From: Clostridiales bacterium UBA1234
GTDB lineage: Bacteria; Bacillota; Clostridia; TANB77; UBA1234
DNA: 8,800 bases
Assembly (NCBI GenBank): GCA_002308995.1
Contig: DBWQ01000024.1
Location: 1-8,800 of the forward strand
Direction of reading: 5' to 3'
Shown: piece after piece, positions 1 to 5,592 of the stretch
How the letters are laid out: each line of letters begins with the position of its first letter
Numbering within the stretch: position 1 is the first letter of the stretch
Notes under the pieces: model-generated
Databases searched by the model: none
The model's input: the letters and a program-made list of their open reading frames with translations, nothing else
Told to the model about the DNA's origin: nothing
Program-made: the position numbers and the translations under genes

Positions 1-252
1 AAGGGAATTGATGAAAGTGGAGTAGTTGAAATAGGATACGGAATTAATGATGGATATGAGAATAAAGGATATACCACAGAAGCAGTGAAAAAAGTGGTAG
101 AATGGGCATCGAAAGAGCCAAAGGTGAAGCAAATTGAGGCAGAAGCAGAAGAAGGCAATCTAGCTTCCATTAGAGTATTAGAAAAATGTAACTTTGTACC
201 TAATGGCGAAAAAGGAGAAGAGGGCATTCGATTTGTGTGGCAAGGAAGATAA
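1..252 (+). CDS. GNAT-family N-acetyltransferase, C-terminal part (5' end outside window)
   Basis: The frame is open from base 1 to TAA at 250-252 and gives the last 83 residues of a GNAT acetyltransferase. GNAT enzymes move an acetyl group from acetyl-CoA to an amine, which may be a protein N-terminus, antibiotic or metabolite. Visible landmarks are a beta strand ending in IGYGI, then the acetyl-CoA pyrophosphate-loop region ENKGYTTEAVKKVVEWA. This is the RimJ/RimL-like pattern GxGYxxEA followed by a helix. Next comes NLASIRVLEKCNF, matching the family's N-x-x-S-x-x-x-L-E-K-x-x-F signature near the C-terminus. The substrate cannot be inferred. The next gene starts 24 bp downstream with its own ribosome-binding site and no visible promoter, so the two are probably co-transcribed. 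Confidence 0.85.
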   Translation, partial: KGIDESGVVEIGYGINDGYENKGYTTEAVKKVVEWASKEPKVKQIEAEAEEGNLASIRVLEKCNFVPNGEKGEEGIRFVWQGR

Positions 253-276
253 AAGTCAAAGAAGGAGCTGATAAAA

Positions 277-765
277 ATGAACCAATTTGAACCTCGTTCC
301 ATAACAAAATCAGAATTTATGAAATTAAACGAAGATGATTTAATGTTTATCACCAATCCAGGCAGAATGGGCGATGAAGACGGCTCAACATTTATTATCA
401 AACAAGGAAATGAACTTGTAATTTACAGAGTGGATGGCTGGATGTCTCGCAAAATGGGAGAAAAAGATATTTCGTTAGAGGATGTAAGAACACAATTTCC
501 TAAATGGAACGAAGCTTGGAAGCATAGTAAGGAAGATAATTATCAGGGCAAATATCAGTATTTATACATGGGATTTGGCAATGGCTTAAGTGTGGATCAT
601 TCTATTTATAAGGAATTCGAACCATATTTAAATCAATTAGTAGAAGACTATTTAGAAGAAAAAGATGACGAAGACAAAGAAAGCCTTCAATATGCTGCCG
701 TTTATAATGTGTGGGAACAAGCAGTTATTCAGATGGCAAATGAAAAAGGAATCGATGTCAAATAG
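277..765 (+). CDS. Hypothetical acidic protein, 162 aa
   Basis: I do not recognise this family. The start ATG at 277 is preceded by GAAGGAG (261-267) at 9-nt spacing, which supports it as a real gene. The product is soluble, with no signal peptide or membrane segment. An N-terminal half of mixed beta character (TFIIKQGNELVIYRVDGW, about residues 38-55) is followed by an aromatic-rich stretch around residues 88-100 (YQGKYQYLYMGFGNGL). The C-terminal half is acidic and helical, with a D/E-rich run EEKDDEDKE near residues 127-135. The position 24 bp behind the acetyltransferase suggests co-transcription. The TAG stop (763-765) merges with the downstream palindromic repeat, as TAGGGAC. Function is unknown. 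Confidence 0.8.
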   Translation: MNQFEPRSITKSEFMKLNEDDLMFITNPGRMGDEDGSTFIIKQGNELVIYRVDGWMSRKMGEKDISLEDVRTQFPKWNEAWKHSKEDNYQGKYQYLYMGFGNGLSVDHSIYKEFEPYLNQLVEDYLEEKDDEDKESLQYAAVYNVWEQAVIQMANEKGIDVK

Positions 766-855
766 GGACGCTCCTTTTTGACGATACATAATAAATACAT
801 ATGTTACGTCAATAAGGGATGTCCCCAATTGACGTAAGGGATGCCCCAATTGACA
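765..855. repeat. Palindromic GGGA-TCCC repeat cluster with a 20-bp near-tandem duplication
   Basis: Three GGGA cores lie in this gap: GGGACGCTCC at 765-774, GGGATGTCCCC at 816-826 and GGGATGCCCC at 838-847. The second sits inside a 10-bp perfect inverted repeat, TTACGTCAAT (804-813) against ATTGACGTAA (828-837), giving a nested palindrome with GGGA/TCCC at its centre. The unit AAGGGATGTCCCCAATTGAC (814-833) recurs at 836-854 with one base deleted. TTGACG (about 778-783) and CGTCAA (807-812) form a further inverted pair. No T-tract follows the palindrome, so it is not a standard terminator. It belongs to the same family as the other GGGGAC elements in this window. Confidence 0.7.
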
Positions 856-856
856 G

Positions 857-884
857 TTGATTTTTTTTACTTTTGGTGTATAAT
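857..884 (+). promoter_or_regulatory. Sigma-A-type promoter of the lipoprotein gene
   Basis: A -35 box TTGATT (857-862), a 16-bp spacer and a perfect -10 box TATAAT (879-884) are visible. Transcription would start near 891, leaving a leader of about 33 nt that carries AAGGAGG (910-916) before ATG 924. The -35 box directly abuts the last palindromic repeat. Confidence 0.75.
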
Positions 885-923
885 ATATATCAGTTTAAAA
901 AGACATTTTAAGGAGGAAAAAAC

Positions 924-1403
924 ATGAAAAATAGTTTAAAAGGTTTGTTTTTAGTAATGTCAATCGTAGCACTTGCTGGATGCGGTGCAAAAACAGAGCA
1001 ACCAAATACACCAACTCCATCGGAGCCTGTAGATGTAACGCCAACACAAACAGCTGAAGTTACTCAGCCAGTGGAAGAAACCACCCCAGCGCCAGAAGAA
1101 AATCCAGTAGCAGAGGAGAATGCTTTTACACAAGCGATGGCTCTTGAAGGTGTGAACAATTATATCAACAGCATTTTTGGTGAAAACATTTCAAAAGAAA
1201 ATCGCGATTTAATGTTTGTTTCAAATGGTGATGAAACCAATACAGAGTACGAAATAGTATTTAGAAGCTATACAGGGGCTTATCAATATTTTTACGTAGA
1301 TAAAGCAACGGGAACTACTAGAATTGTAGAAAAAAATCCAATAGATAATACCAAAACTGAAACAGGAACTATTAGCATTAGCGATTATCTAAATAAAGAA
1401 TAA
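924..1403 (+). CDS. Secreted lipoprotein, 159 aa
   Basis: The N-terminus is a type II (lipoprotein) signal peptide: MKNSLKG charge region, a hydrophobic core, and lipobox L-A-G-C at residues 17-20. Cys20 would therefore be lipidated and the protein anchored on the outer face of the membrane. Residues about 25-65 are a Pro/Thr/Glu-rich flexible linker (TPTPSEP, EETTPAPEE) of the kind that spaces a domain away from the membrane. Residues about 66-159 form a small globular domain containing YEIVFRSYTGAYQYFYVDKATGTTRI. That strand pattern faintly recalls PepSY-like domains, but this is only a guess. AAGGAGG lies 7 nt before the ATG. The gene has its own promoter upstream and a strong terminator 11 bp after the stop, so it is mainly a monocistronic unit. 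Its specific role is unknown. Confidence 0.85.
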   Translation: MKNSLKGLFLVMSIVALAGCGAKTEQPNTPTPSEPVDVTPTQTAEVTQPVEETTPAPEENPVAEENAFTQAMALEGVNNYINSIFGENISKENRDLMFVSNGDETNTEYEIVFRSYTGAYQYFYVDKATGTTRIVEKNPIDNTKTETGTISISDYLNKE

Positions 1404-1414
1404 AACAAAATTGA

Positions 1415-1452
1415 GGGCGTCCATGAACTAAGAAACAGGGACGCCCTTTTTT
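1415..1452 (+). terminator. Rho-independent terminator after the lipoprotein gene
   Basis: GGGCGTCC (1415-1422) pairs with GGACGCCC (1439-1446) as an 8-bp GC-rich stem with a 16-nt loop, followed by TTTTTT (1447-1452). Its arms carry the same GGGACG sequence as the window's repeat family. It also lies 56 bp before the ABC-F gene, which has no visible promoter of its own, so it could double as an attenuator. Confidence 0.8.
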
Positions 1453-1460
1453 ATGCACAC

Positions 1461-1470
1461 GGGGACGTCC
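1461..1470. repeat. GGGGACGTCC palindromic element
   Basis: GGGGACGTCC contains the 8-bp perfect palindrome GGACGTCC. The identical 10-mer occurs at 5519-5528. The preceding TGCACAC resembles the GCACATTC that precedes the core at 6186-6196, so this appears to be a remnant of the same repeat family. Confidence 0.6.
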
Positions 1471-1507
1471 ATTAAATGTTCAAGTCTCCAAGCAGAAAGG
1501 AGGCACT

Positions 1508-2999
1508 ATGTCCAATATAAGTGTTACGAATCTTACCTTCGGCTATGAGGGTAGTTTTACAAATATTTTCGAAAATGTTTCGTTTCATATCGATACTGAT
1601 TGGAAGCTTGGGTTAATTGGCCGAAATGGCAAAGGTAAAACCACGTTTTTAAAGCTTTTGCAAGGAAAATATGAGCATCAAGGGAGTATTTCTAAAAACG
1701 TGGATGTAGACTATTTTCCGTTTGAAGTTGCTCACAAAGAAAAAATGGCAATTGAAGTCATAAACGAAATTGCGCCAAACGCAGAAGATTGGGAAATTAT
1801 CAAAGAACTTAACTTGCTTCATACAGAGGCAGAAGTGCTATATCGTAATTTCAATCTTTTAAGTGGTGGCGAGCAGGTGAAAATTTTGCTGGTAAGCCTT
1901 TTCCTAAAAGGCAACAACTTTTTATTAATCGATGAGCCAACGAATCATTTAGATACAGAAACGCGAAGCCAATTGGTGGAATATTTGCAAAAGAAAAAGG
2001 GATTTATTGTAGTTTCACATGATAGAAATTTTTTAGATCAAGTAGTAGATCATATCATCGCCATCAATAACACTAACATCGAAATTCAGCAGGGAAACTT
2101 TTCTTCTTGGAAGGAGAATAAAGATAGGCAGGATAGCTTTGAAACTTCGCAAAATGAAAGGCTTCAAAAGGATATTCATCGCTTAGAGCAATCTTCTAAG
2201 ACTTCAGAAAAGTGGTCTAGTGATGCCGAAAAAGCCAAGAGTAAAAAGCATAACAAAAATGAGGGCATGATAGATAAAGGCTTTGTGGGGCATAAAGCAG
2301 CCAAGATGATGAAACGTGCAAAAGTGATGGAGCAAAGAATTGAAAAAGCGATTGACGAAAAGTCAAATCTTTTAAAGAATATCGATAGAAACGATACTTT
2401 AAAAATGATTCCTGTAAAACTAGGTAGAAATCCTTTGGTATTGGCAAATCAGTTACAGATAAAGTATGATGAGAAAGCTATTTTTCAGCCGGTATCTTTT
2501 ACAGTGAATGAAGGCGATAGGGTGGCCATTCTACGGCAAAAATGGCATAGGAAAATCTAGTATTTTAAAACTAATTTTAAAAGAAAATATCGAATATACT
2601 GGAGAACTAAAAGTGGTAAATGGCCTTAAAATTTCCTACGTATCACAAAAAACGGATGAACTAAAAGGAAGCTTAAAAGCATTTGCGAAAGAAACCAACG
2701 TGGAAGAAAGCATTTTTAAAGCCATGCTTACCAAAATGGGGCTGACGCAAGACGATTTTGAAACCAATATCGAAGATATGAGTGAAGGGCAAAAGAAAAA
2801 GGTGCTTATTGCTAAAAGCATCTCAGAGCAAGCAAATTTATACATATGGGATGAGCCTTTAAACTATATTGATATCCTAAGTAGAGAGCAAATCGAAGAT
2901 TGTATTTTAGCGTATCAGCCAACGCTCATTTTTGTGGAACATGATGAAAGATTTACTCAAAAAATAGCAACGAAAATGGTTAGCTTAATAAAGGGGTAA
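1508..2999 (+). pseudogene. Lsa-type ABC-F ribosomal protection ATPase, interrupted by a frameshift
   Basis: This encodes a two-domain ABC-F ATPase of the Lsa/CplR-like antibiotic-resistance group. Such proteins enter the ribosomal E site and displace lincosamides, streptogramin A or pleuromutilins. Domain 1 has Walker A GRNGKGKT (residues 38-45), signature LSGGE (118-122), Walker B LLIDEPTNHLD (139-149) and H-loop SHD (170-172). The charged interdomain linker, about residues 200-300, contains GHKAAKMMKRAKVMEQR, typical of Lsa proteins. Domain 2 has Walker A YGKNGIGKSS, signature MSEGQ, Walker B LYIWDEPLNYID and EHD, but in another frame. The first frame stops at 2560. The second is open from before 2508 to 2999. 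Removing one base near 2531 joins them into about 496 residues, close to the 498 I recall for Lsa(A). AAAGGAGG (1497-1503) precedes ATG 1508. The drug spectrum cannot be read from sequence, and activity is doubtful unless the frameshift is an error or is bypassed. Confidence 0.88.
2528..2534 (+). other. Frameshift site in the ABC-F gene
   Basis: In the upstream frame the gene reads V-A-I-L-R-Q and then stops at 2558-2560. The expected second Walker A, G-K-N-G-I-G-K-S, starts at GGC 2535-2537 in the +1 frame. The lesion is therefore one extra base between about 2529 and 2534. Dropping C2531 gives VAIYGKNG and dropping C2534 gives VAILGKNG. The A5 run at 2538-2542 lies after the first Walker A glycine, so a homopolymer miscount there would not restore the motif. 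Confidence 0.8.
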
Positions 3000-3003
3000 T
3001 GGT

Positions 3004-3032
3004 AGAGGGGGACGAGGATGCCCCCTCTTTTT
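3004..3032 (+). terminator. Rho-independent terminator after the ABC-F gene
   Basis: AGAGGGGG (3004-3011) pairs with CCCCCTCT (3021-3028), an 8-bp stem with a 9-nt loop, followed by a T-run through 3032. It starts 5 bp after the stop codon. The arms again contain GGGGGACG and GATGCCCC, like the repeat family. Confidence 0.85.
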
Positions 3033-3033
3033 A

Positions 3034-3062
3034 TGGACTTTTACTTGTTTTTTTGGTATAAT
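3034..3062 (+). promoter_or_regulatory. Promoter with extended -10 for the 3081 gene
   Basis: The -35 box is TGGACT (3034-3039). After a 17-bp spacer comes a perfect TATAAT (3057-3062) preceded by TGG (3054-3056), an extended -10. Transcription should start near 3069, only about 12 nt before ATG 3081, so the leader is little more than the ribosome-binding site. This placement argues against the longer open frame that begins at 3018. Confidence 0.75.
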
Positions 3063-3080
3063 ATAGTAGAAGGTGGGTTT

Positions 3081-4082
3081 ATGGAAAAAAGAAGTATGAA
3101 GCGTATGAAAGAAGAATTAAAGCAGTTTGAAACAGAACAAAATGAGTTACTAGATAGAGTTAACCTTGAAATCAATTCCCCAGAATCAACTGAGGAAAGG
3201 GTAAGTAGCTATATGGCTTCCATTTTGTATGAACATCGTAGGCTTGAAACATGTGCTAAGTTAAGAGCTACTTCTATAGACCCCCAGTGCCAAACGGAAG
3301 AAGGAAGAGCAAATTTATTAATGCGTATGATAGAAAAATCCTTTAACAAGGAACAGGGAAAAGAAATAGTGCAGGCACTAAGGGAGGCAGGATGTACTGA
3401 AGTGCCTCATGATGCAAAATCGATTGCACAGATAATGCCGATAATTGAAAAACTTGCTATGCCTACTTTAGAAAAAATTGATTCTTTTAAAAGTGAGTTA
3501 CAAGATTTGTATCTAAAGCATGATGTTCCATTTATGCACGTTTCCCCTGTGGATATTCAAGATGGACATATTAATCCATCCAGAAACCTTGAAAATCAGC
3601 CCAAAAATGAAATGATGACAGGCGTATTTGCAACATCATCTTATGAAGAAATCAATCGTTATATTGCAAGAGCAATTTCGGGTGGAATGATTTGTACAAG
3701 AGATTATGTTCAATATCCTAAGAATCCTTTTTTGCCAGTAAGTGAACAAACAAATCCAAATATGATTCAATTAGCAAAACCTGTTTATGCATATGCATTG
3801 GATGCCAATGGTTTTGAACCTCAGGTACACTTTGAACCTACAAAGCAAGGGTTTTGTATTACATTTAATGATGAATGGGTAAAAAGGACAGAGGAACCAC
3901 TTAAGTTCCATTTTCAAGAGGAAATAAACGCAGTAGATAGTGCTCCGTTTCTCCAAATTGATACCAAATATAAAGATGTAGAAAATCAAAGAATTGTCTC
4001 GTATCGAGATATGTTTGCCAAAAAATTTGACATTAAGATTATTAAAGATGAAGAACATGAAAAAAATGGGCAGGAACCTTAA
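3081..4082 (+). CDS. Hypothetical protein, 333 aa; possible ADP-ribosyltransferase-like C-terminal region
   Basis: I do not recognise this family with certainty. The chosen start is ATG 3081, with AAGGTGG (3070-3076) in front. The open frame extends up to 3018, but that part contains the promoter and would begin with a non-conserved hydrophobic stretch. The product is soluble with no signal peptide. Residues 1-150 are helical and highly charged (MEKRSMKRMKEELKQFETEQ, later an EEGRANLLMRMIEKSFNKEQ-type helix). From residue 150 the character changes to alpha/beta: FMHVSP (151-156), TGVFATSSYEEINRYIAR (180-197), PVYAYALD (234-241) and a late FHFQEEI (276-282). An H-x-S strand, a VFATS strand plus helix and a late E-containing strand loosely recall the ART fold. 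That is inference only. The gene is a single unit with its own promoter; no terminator is evident after 4082. Confidence 0.75.
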   Translation: MEKRSMKRMKEELKQFETEQNELLDRVNLEINSPESTEERVSSYMASILYEHRRLETCAKLRATSIDPQCQTEEGRANLLMRMIEKSFNKEQGKEIVQALREAGCTEVPHDAKSIAQIMPIIEKLAMPTLEKIDSFKSELQDLYLKHDVPFMHVSPVDIQDGHINPSRNLENQPKNEMMTGVFATSSYEEINRYIARAISGGMICTRDYVQYPKNPFLPVSEQTNPNMIQLAKPVYAYALDANGFEPQVHFEPTKQGFCITFNDEWVKRTEEPLKFHFQEEINAVDSAPFLQIDTKYKDVENQRIVSYRDMFAKKFDIKIIKDEEHEKNGQEP

Positions 4083-4116
4083 TTAATAGATTATTTTCTT
4101 TTATTTATAAGAATTA

Positions 4117-4127
4117 TGTGGTACAAT
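4117..4127 (+). promoter_or_regulatory. Probable extended -10 promoter of the PNPOx-like gene
   Basis: TGTGG directly followed by TACAAT (4122-4127) matches the Gram-positive TRTGN-TATAAT extended -10 pattern. No good -35 box is visible; the region upstream (4091-4110) is T-rich. A start near 4134 would give a leader of about 29 nt to ATG 4163. Confidence 0.55.
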
Positions 4128-4162
4128 CAACGCAATATAAAATATGGAAAGGGGATAAAATC

Positions 4163-4555
4163 ATGGACGAAACCTATGAGTTTTTAAAGAAATGTGGCAC
4201 ATTTTTTATTGCCACAGAAGAGGGAGATAAGCCACATGTAAGGCCTTTTGGCGTTGTGAATATTTTTGAAAATAAGCTATATATTCAAACGGGGAAATCT
4301 AAAAATGTGTCTAAACAAATGCAGAAAAATCCAAATGTAGAAATTAGTGCCTTTATGGATGGCAAGTGGATTCGCTTAGAAGGCGTCGTAAAAAGAGACG
4401 ATAGAAGAGAGGCAAAAGCTAGCATGCTGGATGCTAATCCAGAGCTTAAAAGCATGTATTCGGCAGATGATGATAATACAGAGGTATTATATTTTGAAAA
4501 AGCAAAAGCTACATTTTGCTCTTTTACAGAAGCACCAAAAACAGTAGAATTTTAA
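4163..4555 (+). CDS. Pyridoxamine 5'-phosphate oxidase-family (FMN split-barrel) protein, 130 aa
   Basis: This is a small PNPOx-like flavin-binding split-barrel protein of the kind found widely in anaerobic Firmicutes. Its length (130 aa) fits the single-domain class rather than true PdxH, which is about 200 aa or more. Family features in order: FFIATEEGDKPHVRPFG (14-30), the strand and P-x-x-R-P-F-G turn near the flavin; LYIQTGKSKNVSKQM (39-53), where T-x-x-x-K would contact FMN phosphate; NPNVEI (56-61); and WIRLEGVV (69-76). Members of this group are mostly uncharacterised flavin reductases or stress proteins, so substrate is unknown. AAAGGGG (4148-4154) precedes ATG 4163. An upstream GTG at 4118 is in frame but overlaps the promoter and lacks a ribosome-binding site. 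Confidence 0.85.
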   Translation: MDETYEFLKKCGTFFIATEEGDKPHVRPFGVVNIFENKLYIQTGKSKNVSKQMQKNPNVEISAFMDGKWIRLEGVVKRDDRREAKASMLDANPELKSMYSADDDNTEVLYFEKAKATFCSFTEAPKTVEF

Positions 4556-4568
4556 AGGTTACTATCAA

Positions 4569-4614
4569 AGGGGACACTTTCCAAAACATGATAATGTTTT
4601 AGGAAGGTGCCCCT
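4569..4614. repeat. Large imperfect palindrome, 21-nt arms, without T-tract
   Basis: The left arm (4569-4589, beginning AGGGGACACTTTCC) pairs with the right arm (4594-4614, ending GGAAGGTGCCCCT). The inner stem is AAAACAT/ATGTTTT around a GATA loop. Only two single-base bulges and one G-T wobble break a stem of about 20 pairs. The base carries the GGGGAC motif of the window's repeat family. No T-run follows on the + strand, so it is unlikely to be a strong terminator. It could be a REP-like element or an mRNA-stabilising or processing hairpin between 4163-4555 and 4642-5508. Confidence 0.75.
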
Positions 4615-4641
4615 AAAAGCACAAACAAGGAGTATTTTAAA

Positions 4642-5508
4642 ATGGAAAAAATCAAAAAAATATTTGGAGGCATCAATCTTACTTGGCTGAAACTCATTAT
4701 TTTCGCAATAGTAGCTGGCGTGTATACAGGGGTTATAGCACTTATTCCACAAGCGCTAGACACCTCATTTATCGACATTACCACCTCGTTTGAAGTATGG
4801 ATTTTATTTGGAATACTCATTATTATGAATAGTAAATCTGCTAAAGACTCTGCGCTAAAATGCTTTGTGTTTTTCTTAATTAGCCAGCCACTTGTATACT
4901 TAGTGCAAGATGTTATCACACATGATCACTTGTTGATTACCTATTATCGTCATTGGGTATTGTGGACAGTTGCTACGCTTCCTATGGGATTCTTTGGCTA
5001 TTTTATGAAAAAGGATAAATGGTGGGGACTTGTGATTTTAACACCAATTCTTCTTTTCCTAGGGGAGCATTATGCAACATATCTTGGTAAAACAATTTTC
5101 TCATTTCCAAGGCATTTGCTAACGACACTCTTTTGCTTTACGACATTAATTTTGTACCCATGGGTAATTTTTCACGATAAAAAAATCCAAATGGCGGGTA
5201 TCATCATTAGTGTACTAATCATTCTAGCAATGACAGCATTGAGTTTAATCAACCTTCCTGTTTATAGCACGGATTTAATCTCCAGTGGTGAAAAATATGA
5301 TTTTGACGATACTTACAAAGTATACTTAACCGATAATAAATATGGAACTCTTCGCATTCGTTACGAAGATGCTCTTGAGTGCTATATGGTGCATGCCGAA
5401 TTAAAAAAGGCAGGCAAAACATCGTTTATTTTAGAATCTCCAACGGGTGAAAAACAAGAATTTGAAATAACCATTCGCAGAGATTCATATGATATACAAA
5501 CGAAGTAA
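4642..5508 (+). CDS. Multi-pass membrane protein with C-terminal extramembrane domain, 288 aa
   Basis: I do not recognise a named family. AAGGAG (4627-4632) lies 9 nt before ATG 4642. About seven hydrophobic segments can be seen: residues 16-36, 48-63, 71-90, 104-122, 127-146, 157-177 and 182-203. Then follows a polar, strand-rich domain of about 85 residues (205-288) containing KVYLTDNKYGTLRIRYEDALECYMVHAELKK in part and ending EFEITIRRDSYDIQTK. With a positively charged N-terminus (MEKIKK) inside and seven spans, this domain would lie outside the cell. No transporter, protease or kinase motifs are visible. No promoter is evident in the 86-bp gap, which holds the large palindrome, so the gene may be read through from the PNPOx-like gene. 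Confidence 0.8.
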   Translation: MEKIKKIFGGINLTWLKLIIFAIVAGVYTGVIALIPQALDTSFIDITTSFEVWILFGILIIMNSKSAKDSALKCFVFFLISQPLVYLVQDVITHDHLLITYYRHWVLWTVATLPMGFFGYFMKKDKWWGLVILTPILLFLGEHYATYLGKTIFSFPRHLLTTLFCFTTLILYPWVIFHDKKIQMAGIIISVLIILAMTALSLINLPVYSTDLISSGEKYDFDDTYKVYLTDNKYGTLRIRYEDALECYMVHAELKKAGKTSFILESPTGEKQEFEITIRRDSYDIQTK

Positions 5509-5513
5509 AGCTA

Positions 5514-5538
5514 GACTTGGGGACGTCCATCAAAAGTC
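5514..5538. repeat. Nested palindrome with GGGGACGTCC core
   Basis: GACTT (5514-5518) and AAGTC (5534-5538) flank GGGGACGTCC (5519-5528), whose centre GGACGTCC is a perfect palindrome. The layout, an outer inverted repeat around a GGGA-TCC core, parallels the element at 804-837. The core 10-mer is identical to 1461-1470. Confidence 0.6.
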
Positions 5539-5592
5539 CGGTTACTAAAACGTATCATAGAAATTACTAAGCTTTGGCAGGAGGATATTATC

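Noticed and set aside
850..884. Promoter using TTGACA 850-855 as -35
   Set aside because: The perfect-looking TTGACA is 23 bp from TATAAT, too far. TTGATT at 857-862 gives a workable 16-bp spacer.
1476..1520. 14-codon leader ORF (ATG 1476) overlapping the ABC-F start
   Set aside because: It has no properly spaced ribosome-binding site. It was noted only because leader peptides are known for this gene class.
2508..2999. Separate gene starting at ATG 2508
   Set aside because: There is no ribosome-binding site before 2508, and the first residues only overlap the upstream frame. From 2532 the sequence is plainly the second half of the ABC-F protein, so it is treated as part of the frameshifted gene.
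3018..3080. Longer N-terminus of the 333-aa protein from 3018
   Set aside because: The stretch overlaps the terminator arm (3021-3028) and the whole promoter (3034-3062). ATG 3081 has a ribosome-binding site.
3771..4058. Minus-strand open frames, such as those at 652-849, 2217-2447, 2636-2845, 3771-4058, 4599-4919, 6127-6354 and 8570-8797
   Set aside because: All lie opposite clear + strand genes, have no ribosome-binding site I could see, and encode unconvincing proteins. They are shadows of real genes.
4118..4162. Longer start (GTG 4118) for the PNPOx-like protein
   Set aside because: It lies on the extended -10 box, has no ribosome-binding site, and adds residues before the usual family start.
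5509..5592. Manganese riboswitch (yybP-ykoY) before mntP
   Set aside because: The gap is only 84 bp and lacks the conserved yybP-ykoY sequence blocks. It contains the GGGGACGTCC palindrome instead.
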